A DNA stretch of 64,000 nucleotides from Gammaproteobacteria bacterium (GTDB taxonomy: Bacteria; Pseudomonadota; Gammaproteobacteria; UBA6429; Thiohalophilaceae). Both the position numbers and the translations under genes were made by a program. Numbering within the stretch: position 1 is the first letter of the stretch; each line of letters starts with the position of its first letter. The notes under the pieces were generated by a model. That model saw nothing but the letters and a program-made list of their open reading frames with translations, searched no databases and had not been told where the DNA came from. The DNA lies in assembly GCA_029880855.1 (NCBI GenBank), contig JAOUNS010000003.1, positions 1 to 64,000 of the forward strand. The letters are read 5' to 3'. This document shows, piece after piece, positions 8,265-17,039 of this stretch.

Positions 8265-8775
8265 TATTCACAACAAGGAGCAGCAGTTCTTTGGACTGAC
8301 ACAGGTCCGTGGCACACCGAATCAGTTTTATCTATGCACCGATTGTCCTTTATCGACTCCCAAGACACCCAGGCGCAAATTCTTTACCAGTGCCATTTCG
8401 CAACAACCTGAAAAGAAAACAATTTTTTCACCAAAAAAGGTGCTGGTCCATTTTGACCATGCTGCATCCATCTTGCATGAGGATGACAAAACGATCCTTG
8501 CCCGATTAGCAAAAGTAATATCACAAGGTTACCGGTTAACCATCACGGGTTATACCGATAGCACAGGAAAACCTCACACCAACAAGATCCTGGCCAAACA
8601 ACGCGCCCAGGTCGTGAGGGACTATTTACGCGGTCTTGGGGTTGATAAACAACACATCACACTCAAGTCCGCTCCCCTTTGTTGCTATGTCGCAACAAAC
8701 ACCACCAACACCGGGCGAGCACTAAATCGCCGCACGGAAATCATCATCACTCAACCAACCAAAGAGGAAATTTAA
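8197..8775 (+). CDS. OmpA-family lipoprotein
   Basis: A 192-residue protein starting MQNVFFTICLISAVLSGCA, a clear lipoprotein signal with lipobox LSGC; the longer reading frame start at 8176 is less likely. The C-terminal OmpA domain shows 'KVLVHFDHAASILHEDDKTIL' and 'LTITGYTDSTGKPHTNKILAKQRAQVVRDYL', the peptidoglycan-binding signature. It likely anchors the mating channel between outer membrane and cell wall. It overlaps the transglycosylase gene and sits 3 bp before traA. Confidence 0.85.
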   Translation: MQNVFFTICLISAVLSGCAISNSIHNKEQQFFGLTQVRGTPNQFYLCTDCPLSTPKTPRRKFFTSAISQQPEKKTIFSPKKVLVHFDHAASILHEDDKTILARLAKVISQGYRLTITGYTDSTGKPHTNKILAKQRAQVVRDYLRGLGVDKQHITLKSAPLCCYVATNTTNTGRALNRRTEIIITQPTKEEI

Positions 8776-8778
8776 ACC

Positions 8779-9081
8779 ATGATGTTGTATTCCACCCGAA
8801 CTGCTTCCAGGCAATTCATTACCTTTCTGCTTTTATCACTGCCAGTGATGGCCTTTGCCGCCACAACCGGTACCGAGTTCCAGGCGTTTTACGATTTCAT
8901 CCATGGAGCCGCAACCGGTTACCTCGGACGGGGTCTGGCCATTACCGGCGGCGTGTTTGGTCTGGCTTATGGTATTGGTAAGGGTTCACCGCTACCGGCA
9001 GTGCTGGGTATTGTCCTGGCGATCTTCGGCATGCTCGGCCCGACCATTGTTAACGCCCTGTTCAATTCAGCGACGATCTAA
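8779..9081 (+). CDS. traA: Type-F conjugative pilin
   Basis: A 100-residue pilin precursor starting MMLYSTRTAS after AGAGGAAATTT. A signal segment ends near 'PVMAFA', leaving a mature ~70-residue peptide with two hydrophobic helices ('LAITGGVFGLAYGIG' and 'LPAVLGIVLAIFGMLGPTIVNAL') around a short Lys-Gly loop, the layout of F/SXT-type TraA. Directly upstream of traL, the usual order. Confidence 0.85.
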   Translation: MMLYSTRTASRQFITFLLLSLPVMAFAATTGTEFQAFYDFIHGAATGYLGRGLAITGGVFGLAYGIGKGSPLPAVLGIVLAIFGMLGPTIVNALFNSATI

Positions 9082-9084
9082 AGC

Positions 9085-9372
9085 ATGGACATTGCGCGTT
9101 ACATGATCCCCCGACACCTGGATGATCCGCCCATGGTCTTCATGTGGGAGGCCGACGAAGCGGGCACTTTCATCTTTTTGATGCTCTTCGGTGCCCTCTT
9201 CCAGCAATTTATTCCGGGTATTGTCCTGGGATTTTTTGCCTCACGCTCTTTGGCGCGGATCAAACAGGCGGGGGGACGTGGTCTGATCCTGCGATTTCTC
9301 TATTGGTACACCCGTTCTGATCTGTGGATCAAATCGCGTGCGCCAAGTTTTATCCGGGAGTTTGCAGGATGA
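9085..9372 (+). CDS. traL: TraL pilus-assembly membrane protein
   Basis: A 95-residue protein with the family opening 'IPRHLDDPPMVFMWEADEA', two hydrophobic helices (about residues 28-54) and a basic tail 'LYWYTRSDLWIKSRAPSFIREF'. TraL is an inner-membrane component of F-type secretion needed for pilus assembly (VirB3-like). It starts 3 bp after traA and overlaps traE by 4 bp. Confidence 0.9.
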   Translation: MDIARYMIPRHLDDPPMVFMWEADEAGTFIFLMLFGALFQQFIPGIVLGFFASRSLARIKQAGGRGLILRFLYWYTRSDLWIKSRAPSFIREFAG

Positions 9373-9962
9373 ATCTTCAACGTTTTCGTTCCCGGCTCAT
9401 GGCCGCGCAATTTAATGGCAAATTGTGGTTTGTGATGGCGGTGACCATGGCAATGTCCAATCTATTATTGACAAGCCACGTCATCACAAACGACTCCCGC
9501 GAAAAAACCATCCTCGTTCCGCCGAAGTTGGAGCAACCTTTCTGGATTCACGGTAACGAGGCCAGTCCCGAATACCTGATCCAGGTTGGTGAGTGGTTTG
9601 CCGGTCTGTTGTTGTCGTATACGCCCAAGAATCTTGACTATCGAATTCAAACCTTTTTGCGTTACGCCTCACCAGGTGCATACAGCGTCTTGCAGACGCA
9701 ACTTTTCGACGAAGCCAAACGCATCAAACAGCATGAGATGTCGGCCATGTTTTTCCCTACCGATGCCAGGGTACGGGGGGAATATGTCGCTATCTTCGGC
9801 CAACAAGTCATACGGGTCGGTAAAGAAATTGTCAGCGAGAAGACCATTGCTTACCGGCTGAAATTTCAATTCCAGAGTGGCTTTGTCCACGTCACTGAAT
9901 TTAAGGAGGTTCAACATGATAAACCGTTTGTTATTCATCACGCTACTGATCCTGCCCGGTAG
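9369..9962 (+). CDS. traE: TraE inner-membrane core protein
   Basis: A 197-residue VirB8-like protein. The start MNLQRFRSRL overlaps the traL stop; the reading frame continues upstream but that part is read as traL. One N-terminal membrane helix (about 18-36, 'LWFVMAVTMAMSNLLL') precedes a periplasmic domain with 'EASPEYLIQVGEWFAGLLLSYTPKN', the family signature. It bridges the inner membrane and the TraK/TraB/TraV core. The end overlaps traK by 47 bp. Confidence 0.9.
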   Translation: MNLQRFRSRLMAAQFNGKLWFVMAVTMAMSNLLLTSHVITNDSREKTILVPPKLEQPFWIHGNEASPEYLIQVGEWFAGLLLSYTPKNLDYRIQTFLRYASPGAYSVLQTQLFDEAKRIKQHEMSAMFFPTDARVRGEYVAIFGQQVIRVGKEIVSEKTIAYRLKFQFQSGFVHVTEFKEVQHDKPFVIHHATDPAR

Positions 9963-10626
9963 TGTCTTTGCTCTGCAGGTGATCGATGTCGTGGACGGCC
10001 AGACTGTCCAGCTAAAGGTCTCACAAAAAGAACTCAACCGGATCGCCATGGCCGATGGTGCGCGTATCGACCACATCTGGAGTGCGAATGATCGCATTCG
10101 GATCGAGCCCGATCAGAACGCCGGTCAACTTTTCGTGCGGGTGACCGGGAACACACCGTTCTCGATGTTTGTCCGCGCCGACAACGGAGAAACCTATACC
10201 CTGCTCGCCGCCCCCGCAGACATACCGGCACAGACCATATTTTTACGCCCACCCTATCGGAATACAGGGTCAAGTAAATCAGCGAATCAGGCGCTGCCTT
10301 ACATGAAACGGATTGAAGGGCTGGTGAAATCTTTAGGTCGCCGTGCCCTCCCCGAAGGTTACACCCCAAAATCCGCACCACTCATAGTTCCGCTATGGGA
10401 TGAAGTGCAGTTTAAACGCAATACAATATTCACCGGCAACACCTTGATCGGTGAAGTCTATACGCTGACTAACTTGACCTCGGAAACATTGCGTTTAGCA
10501 GAACGAGATTTCCGCATATTACCAGGTCAGCCCATTGTTGCCATTGCCATTGACAAACATGAGCTTGGTGCGCACGAATCGACCGATATCTTTGTGATTC
10601 GCGATATTAAGAAGGTGAAGTCATGA
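9916..10626 (+). CDS. traK: TraK secretin-like periplasmic protein
   Basis: A 236-residue exported protein. The start MINRLLFIT has a strong AAGGAGGT site; the signal peptide ends at 'GSVFA'. The mature part shows 'DGQTVQLKVSQKELNRIAMADGARIDHIW', an N-terminal secretin-like domain, then the C-terminal TraK domain 'LIGEVYTLTNLTSETLRLAERDF', which pairs with TraV. VirB9-like, it forms the outer-membrane core. It overlaps traB by 4 bp. Confidence 0.9.
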   Translation: MINRLLFITLLILPGSVFALQVIDVVDGQTVQLKVSQKELNRIAMADGARIDHIWSANDRIRIEPDQNAGQLFVRVTGNTPFSMFVRADNGETYTLLAAPADIPAQTIFLRPPYRNTGSSKSANQALPYMKRIEGLVKSLGRRALPEGYTPKSAPLIVPLWDEVQFKRNTIFTGNTLIGEVYTLTNLTSETLRLAERDFRILPGQPIVAIAIDKHELGAHESTDIFVIRDIKKVKS

Positions 10627-11864
10627 ACAACAGCAATACTGTTCCTGACACAGCCGCAACGCGCAAACGCCAAACCATGATAACCGTCGGCATTGTGATC
10701 ATTGTTTTTGGCGGGATATTGCTGGGCCTGTATCTAACTGATCCACAGCAACAACTCCCGGCACAGCCGGATCAAGTCACGGCTAATAAGGAAGTGACGA
10801 CTAATTTCACGCTGCCTGGGCAGAAGGTTGATCCGCGAGAAGTCTGGATCGCCCGAGGTGAGAGTGATATCAACGCACTGAAACAAACCAATTCCGAATT
10901 TCAGCGAACAATTGAACAATTGCGTGGCGAGATCGACAAGCTCAAACATGATCAAAGCTCACCGCGACCTGTCGCACCGCCACAAACAAATAGCACTCCA
11001 ACCACTTTTCCCGCATTGCCATTACCTCAGCCACGGCGCATGTCATCACCGGCATCCGCGCAGATGATGGATAAGGCCCTGTCCGGTGTCGCCACTGACG
11101 CCACTCACAATCTGGGGTTACAGGGCGGTCGAAACCAACACCCTGCACCGGCAATTCTGTCAGTGAGCCTGGTTGATCCCCAGCTTGCCAAGGACAAAGG
11201 GAAACAGAAACCATCATGCAATATCAGTAATTGCATCCCGCCGGGGGCCTTTGCGAAAGCGGCATTATTGTCAGGGCTCGATGCACCGACGGGCGGTCGC
11301 TCAGACACGAATCCTCACCCGGTTTTATTGGAATTGATGGATACAGCCTCACTGCCGAACCGCTATCGCTCACGCGTTAAGTCCTGTCGGATCGTCGCCG
11401 CCGGATTCGGACGTATCTCTGATGAACGTGCTTATTTACGACTTGAGCGGCTCGCCTGCGTGCTGCGTGGCGGTGAGATCCTTGACGTCCCGTTAAAAGG
11501 CTATGTCTCTGGTGAAGATGGCAAGGTGGGTATGCGTGGACACCTGGTTAGTAAACAGGGCACCTTGATTGCACGCGCTTTGCTGGCCGGCACTGCAGGC
11601 GGGATCGGCACGGCCATCTCGCAATCCTACAGTTCAGTCCTGACCTCACCAAATGGATCTGTCTCGACCATCGATCCTGGCAAAACACTGGAGTATGGCG
11701 TGGCCTCCGGTTTTGGTACCGCTCTGGGCAAGATCTCCGAGTGGTATCTCAAACGCGCTGATGAAACCTATCCCATTATCGAAATCGACGCCGGTCGTGT
11801 CGTGGAAATTGTCCTGACCGAAGGCGTTGAACTTGGTGTTAACCTAGAGGAGAACCACCGATGA
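10623..11864 (+). CDS. traB: TraB core-channel scaffold protein
   Basis: A 413-residue VirB10-like protein: cytoplasmic start, one membrane helix (about 20-39), a coiled coil (about 75-105), a Pro-rich spacer, then the beta-barrel domain beginning near 'CNISNCIPPGAFAKAALLSGLDAPTGG' and including 'SCRIVAAGFGRISDERAYLRLERLACVL'. It ties inner and outer membranes and senses ATPase activity during pilus growth and transfer. It overlaps both neighbours by 4 bp. Confidence 0.92.
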   Translation: MNNSNTVPDTAATRKRQTMITVGIVIIVFGGILLGLYLTDPQQQLPAQPDQVTANKEVTTNFTLPGQKVDPREVWIARGESDINALKQTNSEFQRTIEQLRGEIDKLKHDQSSPRPVAPPQTNSTPTTFPALPLPQPRRMSSPASAQMMDKALSGVATDATHNLGLQGGRNQHPAPAILSVSLVDPQLAKDKGKQKPSCNISNCIPPGAFAKAALLSGLDAPTGGRSDTNPHPVLLELMDTASLPNRYRSRVKSCRIVAAGFGRISDERAYLRLERLACVLRGGEILDVPLKGYVSGEDGKVGMRGHLVSKQGTLIARALLAGTAGGIGTAISQSYSSVLTSPNGSVSTIDPGKTLEYGVASGFGTALGKISEWYLKRADETYPIIEIDAGRVVEIVLTEGVELGVNLEENHR

Positions 11865-12637
11865 ATATCACTCACGGCATCGCCGTTATTTTTTGCTTGT
11901 TTTCTCTTTCTGTCTGTGCTCAGGAGAAAACCAAAGACAATATACAAAGCGTAGTAGAACAGACCGTCCATAAAGCCCTGCCGGGAACCAAAATCACATC
12001 GGTCTCGGCTTCAGTTATACCAGGCCTGCTTGAAGTCATCGCCGGTTCTAATGTGCTGTATGCCGACCCCACTGGGCAGTATCTCATGGTCGGTAACATC
12101 TATGACATGCACACCGCGACGGACCTGACGGCACAACGTCAACGTGAAGTAAAACAATCCATCAAACTCAACTGGTCGGATCTCCCTCTGGATACTGCTG
12201 TTAAATACAGTGACAAGGGGACAACCAAACTGGCTGTCTTCTTTGATCCCGATTGCCCCTGGTGCAAAAAGCTTCACGAACAATTGCAATTGCTCAAGGA
12301 TGTGGAGGTCTTCGCCATTCTTTATCCGATCAAAGGTGATCACACCGGCTCACACACCAAAGTCGTCGATATTCTCTGTTCCGATAAGCCAAAACAGGCA
12401 CTCAACTCAGTTATGGCGGGCAAAGCGTTACCCGTGACCGATAACGCTACGTGTGTAGCAAACATTCATGCCGCCCTCGATCGCGTTAATGACTTCGCTC
12501 GCCGCCATACTATTCACGGCACCCCAACACTGGTTTCCTTCGATGGTCGGGTACGCGCCGGTTATCTCGACGCCAAGGCCCTTACAACCTGGCTGGAGAA
12601 CACTCAGGAAAAGACCAACAAGGAGGACGAAAAATGA
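11861..12637 (+). CDS. dsbC: DsbC-family thiol:disulfide isomerase
   Basis: A 258-residue periplasmic protein with signal peptide (ends near 'VCAQ'). A dimerisation domain comes first, then a thioredoxin fold with the active pair Cys132-Pro-Trp-Cys135 ('FDPDCPWCKK') and the cis-Pro loop 'HGTPTLV'. It would correct disulfides in the Cys-rich TraN, TraU and TraH proteins. Placement between traB and traC is the arrangement seen in SXT/R391-type ICEs. Confidence 0.92.
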   Translation: MNITHGIAVIFCLFSLSVCAQEKTKDNIQSVVEQTVHKALPGTKITSVSASVIPGLLEVIAGSNVLYADPTGQYLMVGNIYDMHTATDLTAQRQREVKQSIKLNWSDLPLDTAVKYSDKGTTKLAVFFDPDCPWCKKLHEQLQLLKDVEVFAILYPIKGDHTGSHTKVVDILCSDKPKQALNSVMAGKALPVTDNATCVANIHAALDRVNDFARRHTIHGTPTLVSFDGRVRAGYLDAKALTTWLENTQEKTNKEDEK

Positions 12638-13059
12638 TCAAGGTGATCGCGCTGACGGTTCTTTCCAGTTTATTGCTATTAAGTGGCTGCGCCGGTCCCA
12701 ACTATGCCTGCGGTGTACCCGGTGGGATCGGTTGCCAACCCCTGCGTAAGGTCCAGAAAATGGCCGAGGATGGGGTACTCAAAAGTCGGCCCGCACCGGA
12801 TCAACGCGATCCGGCGTACAAGGATGACGAGGATGATAGTGATGAAGGGATTTCCACTGATGCACCTTTCCCGACCTGGAAACCTGAGCTGAAAACCAAC
12901 GGATTGGTCACGGTCACCCCGGGTGCCCCGTTGTTGATCCCGCCCCGCACCCTTCGGGTCTGGGTCGAACGCTGGCCCGACGAGGACGGCACCTTACACG
13001 ACGAGACTTTCCTGTACCTGCGGCTCGACAACGGCCACTGGATCGTCGAGGAGTCCTGA
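12634..13059 (+). CDS. traV: TraV outer-membrane lipoprotein
   Basis: A 141-residue lipoprotein. Signal MIKVIALTVLSSLLLLSGCA has lipobox LSGC, followed by the TraV-type 'YACGVPGGIGCQPLRKV'. An acidic linker (about 68-76, DDEDDSDEG) leads to a C-terminal domain with 'PPRTLRVWVERWPDEDGTLHDETFLYLRL'. VirB7-like, it anchors TraK in the outer membrane. It overlaps dsbC and traC. Confidence 0.88.
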   Translation: MIKVIALTVLSSLLLLSGCAGPNYACGVPGGIGCQPLRKVQKMAEDGVLKSRPAPDQRDPAYKDDEDDSDEGISTDAPFPTWKPELKTNGLVTVTPGAPLLIPPRTLRVWVERWPDEDGTLHDETFLYLRLDNGHWIVEES

Positions 13060-15593
13060 TGTTAGCAGCCCTGACCAAATCTTTACGCAGCTTGTTTGCC
13101 GAACCTTCGCCCGGTGTTGGTTTAAAACACAAAACCTTACCTCCCAGCCAGGCACAGTGGAAAGCGTTACTGCAACAGCACCGGCTCAGTCAACTTCTGC
13201 CCTATGAGTCCTGGGATGAAGTAACCGGCCTGTACTACAACGAAGACAGCGTGGCCTGTTTGTTGGAAGTCACCCCAGCGGTAGGTATGGACGAGGAAAC
13301 CCTGCGTATTTTGTCCGGGATCTACAACGGTCTGCCTGCCGGAACGACGGTGCAATACACATTGTACGCCTCACCGGATGTGTTGCCTTTGATGAAACGC
13401 TGGGCCGATCTTCGCCAGGAAGATGAGGCGATGAATAAGGGTGAGGCCCATCATCGCGCCCACCATCGTCACTCTAATATATATAGGGCAACCCTGCGCC
13501 GCCGGGTGGACTATTTGTTGGGTGGCAACTGGCAATCCCTCTTTTCCGACCAGGCGATGTTGATACGTGACTTTCGGATCATGTTATCGGTGAGTCGGCC
13601 ACTGAATGAGGACAGTGCAGCGGATCAGATGGTGCAGATCCGCGAATCGGTCAGCGGCACGCTTCGCTCGGCAGGCCTCACCTCCCGCCCGATGGATGCT
13701 TCGGCTTTCATCAATATCATGGACAGTCTGCTGAATCCCCGTCCGGTACGCCGTGACACCCTCCGTTACCAGGACGATCAATTGCTCCGCGAGCAGATGG
13801 TCGATAACGACACCGTGATGATGGCCGGGCGCGAAGGTCTCGCCCTCCAGCATGGTGAGACTGTACTTGATCTGCGTATGTATTCGGCCAGGGAGTATCC
13901 GGCCACCTGGGCCGGTTGGGGCATGGACAAACTCATTGGGGATGTCATGAGTAATACGCTGCGCATCCCCTGCCCTTTCATGATGACCTTTATCGTGCAC
14001 ATTCCCGATCAGGTCGCCGCCTCCGGTGAGGCGAAATACAAGTCAGCCCGCGCCACCCAGATGGCCGATTCGCAAATGGGGAAATACGTCCCTGTTTGGA
14101 AAGACAGGAAAGCAGACTGGGATTTTGTCTCGACCCAGCTTCAGGCCGGTCATGCGCTGGTGCGCGGCGGTTTCCAGGTGGTGTTGTTTGCACCGCAAGG
14201 GACCGGCAACCTGGCCGAACATCAACTGAAGGCATTATATAAAAGTGCCGGTTGGACCCTGACGCGGGATAGCTTTGTCTCGGTCCATGCCTTTTTATCG
14301 GCACTACCCATGATGGCTGGCCCCGGTTTCGTTAAAGAGTTGGAATCTTTCTCGCGGTTACGCACTTTCTTAACGTGGTCCTGCGCCAATCTCGCCCCGG
14401 CCACCGCTGAATGGTGGGGTACCGGCACGCCGTTGTTAATGCTGCAAGGGCGACGCGGCCAAATCATGCACGTCGATCCCTGGGACAACAAGCAGGGGAA
14501 TTACAACATGGCCATGGCGGCCTCCAGCGGTTCGGGTAAATCCTTCTTCACCCAGGAGATCATCATGAGCATCCTGGGCACCGGCGGGCGGGTCTGGACC
14601 ATCGACCGGGGCGAGTCCTATAAGCACATTTGTGAACTGTTGGGAGGGCGTTACTTGCGTTTTGATCACGAAACCGAGATCAACCTCAATCCCTTCTCAC
14701 GTATCACGGATGACAGCTTTATCGACGATCTACCCATGTTAAAGGCCCTGGTGGCCCACATGGCCTCACCAGCATCGGCCCTGGGCGCCATGGAATCAGC
14801 CTGGATCGAACAGGCGCTGAAGGAAGTCTGGCACACGCATAAACAACACATGACCGTAACCCATATTTATGACGTTCTCAGAGAAGATCCCGATCCCCGC
14901 AAGAGCGATTTAGCCGATTGTCTCTTCCCTTACACCAGGCATGGTGTCTATGCGAGGTTCTTTGAAGGCAAAAACAATCTCGATCTGGATAACCGTTTCG
15001 TCGCACTGGAACTCAAGGATCTGGATGCCATGCCGGATCTGCAATCGCTGGTGTTGTTACTCTTGATGATGCGGATCACCGAGGACATGTATCTGGGTGA
15101 ACGCACCCAACGCAAGCTCTGCGTGATTGACGAAGCCTGGAAATTGATGGGCTCAGGTAATGCCGGGACTTTTATTGAAGAAGGCTATCGCACCGCACGC
15201 AAGTATGAAGGGGCTTTTCTGACTGTCACTCAGGGTGTTAATGATTACTACAAATCCGGTACGGCACAGGCCGCGTTTGAAAATTCCGACTGGGTTTTTC
15301 TGCTAAGACAGAAAAAAGAGAGCCTGCTCCAGTTACAAAAGTCCGGACGTTTTGCCATGGAAGGATCAGAGCTGTCCTTATTACGCTCCGTGCACACCAT
15401 TCATGGCAAATACTCGGAAGTCGCTATCTACAGTCCCGAAGGCATGGCTATCGGTCGTCTCATCGTCGATCCCTTTACGGAAAAATTGTATTCCACCAAG
15501 GGTACTGAATTCGATGCGATCCAGCACATGGTCGGTCAGGGGCTGACCCTCACCGAGGCTGTCGAGAAACTGGCCGAGGGGGTGGTGCGATGA
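13059..15593 (+). CDS. traC: TraC conjugation ATPase
   Basis: An 844-residue VirB4-like ATPase. Walker A 'AASSGSGKSFFTQE' lies near residue 490 and Walker B 'LCVIDEAWKLM' near 688, with 'TVTQGVNDY' after it. The N-terminal half is the TraC domain, including 'LPYESWDEVTGLYYNEDS'. It powers pilus assembly from the cytoplasmic face. Full length for the family. The start overlaps traV's stop and the end overlaps trbI. Confidence 0.95.
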   Translation: MLAALTKSLRSLFAEPSPGVGLKHKTLPPSQAQWKALLQQHRLSQLLPYESWDEVTGLYYNEDSVACLLEVTPAVGMDEETLRILSGIYNGLPAGTTVQYTLYASPDVLPLMKRWADLRQEDEAMNKGEAHHRAHHRHSNIYRATLRRRVDYLLGGNWQSLFSDQAMLIRDFRIMLSVSRPLNEDSAADQMVQIRESVSGTLRSAGLTSRPMDASAFINIMDSLLNPRPVRRDTLRYQDDQLLREQMVDNDTVMMAGREGLALQHGETVLDLRMYSAREYPATWAGWGMDKLIGDVMSNTLRIPCPFMMTFIVHIPDQVAASGEAKYKSARATQMADSQMGKYVPVWKDRKADWDFVSTQLQAGHALVRGGFQVVLFAPQGTGNLAEHQLKALYKSAGWTLTRDSFVSVHAFLSALPMMAGPGFVKELESFSRLRTFLTWSCANLAPATAEWWGTGTPLLMLQGRRGQIMHVDPWDNKQGNYNMAMAASSGSGKSFFTQEIIMSILGTGGRVWTIDRGESYKHICELLGGRYLRFDHETEINLNPFSRITDDSFIDDLPMLKALVAHMASPASALGAMESAWIEQALKEVWHTHKQHMTVTHIYDVLREDPDPRKSDLADCLFPYTRHGVYARFFEGKNNLDLDNRFVALELKDLDAMPDLQSLVLLLLMMRITEDMYLGERTQRKLCVIDEAWKLMGSGNAGTFIEEGYRTARKYEGAFLTVTQGVNDYYKSGTAQAAFENSDWVFLLRQKKESLLQLQKSGRFAMEGSELSLLRSVHTIHGKYSEVAIYSPEGMAIGRLIVDPFTEKLYSTKGTEFDAIQHMVGQGLTLTEAVEKLAEGVVR

Positions 15594-15922
15594 ATCGTAC
15601 TGTCTTGCTTGCCGTTCTCATGGCCACTTTGGTGGGCAGCAGCACTACCCTGCTGACCATCCGCTGGCTTGGACAGCCGCGTCAATTGGCCACACTCGAT
15701 CCAACTGTTTTAGTGGCCGAACATTTAAGAACGCTTGATCCCAAGCAGGATAAAGCCACGTTGGAAGCACAAGGCAAGGCCTTCGCCAGACGATTGGATC
15801 AGGCCGTGGCGGAGGTGGCGCAACAATACCATGTTGTCCTGTTGGTTAAACCGGTTGTGATCACTGGCGTACCGGATCTGACTGAGGAAGTGCGCAGGAG
15901 GCTCTATGCTCAAACGCGCTAG
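15590..15922 (+). CDS. trbI: TrbI-like type-F transfer protein
   Basis: A 110-residue protein with an N-terminal membrane anchor ('VLLAVLMATLVGSSTTLLTI') and a helical periplasmic part. Size, position between traC and the peptidase, and the end 'VVLLVKPVVITGVPDLTEEVRRRLYAQT' fit TrbI of F-type systems, which influences pilus retraction. The sequence is weakly conserved, so the name rests partly on gene order. Confidence 0.7.
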   Translation: MNRTVLLAVLMATLVGSSTTLLTIRWLGQPRQLATLDPTVLVAEHLRTLDPKQDKATLEAQGKAFARRLDQAVAEVAQQYHVVLLVKPVVITGVPDLTEEVRRRLYAQTR

Positions 15923-16400
15923 ACGATTTGTCACACAAAGTCTGATCGGTATCGCCATAACGGCAATCAGCATCTTGCTGCTCCAGGCGGCGCTTTCACC
16001 CTGGTATCTGTTCGGTGTGAACGTCAATGAGAGTTTACCTGGTACGTTATATCTTGTGTACCGGGGCGAGTTACCCTCGCGTGATGACATTGCCGCGTTC
16101 AGAACACCACCGAATCCTTATTACCCGGTAGATGTCCCTTTTATCAAGATCGTGAAGGGGGTACCGGGTGATCGTATCACACGTAATGGACAAGAATTTT
16201 CGATCAATGGCAGGACTGTCGGCCTGGTCAAGCTGAAGACCCGCGACGGATTACCCTTAACGTCCGGGCCCACCGGCGTCCTGCCGCCCCATCACTATTT
16301 CTTCTGGACATCGCATAAAGACAGTTACGACTCACGCTATGCCGAGATCGGCTGGATATCAGAGGATCGCATAGTCGGCCGTGCCGTGAGGGTATTTTAA
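15906..16400 (+). CDS. trhF: S26-family conjugation peptidase (TrhF-like)
   Basis: A 164-residue membrane-anchored signal peptidase. An N-terminal helix (about 13-29) is followed by 'NVNESLPGTLYLVYRGE' carrying the nucleophile Ser and 'FIKIVKGVPGDRI' carrying the general-base Lys, then 'SYDSRYAEIGWI'. This is the TraF peptidase type used to process pilin or other mating proteins. It overlaps trbI by 17 bp; traW starts at the next base. Confidence 0.88.
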   Translation: MLKRARRFVTQSLIGIAITAISILLLQAALSPWYLFGVNVNESLPGTLYLVYRGELPSRDDIAAFRTPPNPYYPVDVPFIKIVKGVPGDRITRNGQEFSINGRTVGLVKLKTRDGLPLTSGPTGVLPPHHYFFWTSHKDSYDSRYAEIGWISEDRIVGRAVRVF

Positions 16401-17039
16401 ATGCGTGGTTTGTGGATTTTGATCGCGTTTAGCCTGAGCAGCGTGGCGGTCGCGGGAACCGGGATTGATCTGGGTCGGATTGGCCAGACGTATGCGATTG
16501 CTGAGCCTAGTCTCCTGGAACATCTTTACACCAAACTGAAAACCGCAAAAGAAAATGGTGACCTCAGCAAACTCGAAACCGTAATGAAAAACCGGGTTGC
16601 CGAGTATGTCCATCGACCAGACGGGATCGACTTACCTCGGAGTCAACAAAGCCGGGTACATTATTACAATCCCGCCGTGCGTTTTAGTCAGGACATTAAA
16701 GATCAGGACGGAAATGTATTATGGCCGGCGGGAACGATGGTAAATCCATTGGATTACATCACACTGTCTCAGCAATGGATTTTCTTCAATGGTGACGATC
16801 CCGATCAAACTACCTGGGTCAAGCAATATGCCAACCGCCAATCAAAACAGATCAGACTGATCCTGACACAGGGGGCGGTACTGGAACTGATGAAGTCCTG
16901 GGACAAACGGATCTACTTTGATCAACACGGCAGTTTGGTGAAACGCTTTGGGATCACATCCCTGCCTACGGTGGTCCGTCAGGAAGGTAAACAACTTCGC
17001 GTCGAGTCTTTTGTCCCGGAGGTAAACGCGCATGGTTAA
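16401..17039 (+). CDS. traW: TraW periplasmic assembly protein
   Basis: A 212-residue exported protein. The signal peptide ends near 'VAVAGT', followed by the family opening 'IDLGRIGQTYAIAEPSLLEHL'. The C-terminal part includes 'QLRQ'-type helices and 'FGITSLPTVVRQEGKQLRVESF', the conserved thioredoxin-like tail. TraW works with TrbC and TraU in pilus assembly. It overlaps traU by 8 bp. Confidence 0.9.
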   Translation: MRGLWILIAFSLSSVAVAGTGIDLGRIGQTYAIAEPSLLEHLYTKLKTAKENGDLSKLETVMKNRVAEYVHRPDGIDLPRSQQSRVHYYNPAVRFSQDIKDQDGNVLWPAGTMVNPLDYITLSQQWIFFNGDDPDQTTWVKQYANRQSKQIRLILTQGAVLELMKSWDKRIYFDQHGSLVKRFGITSLPTVVRQEGKQLRVESFVPEVNAHG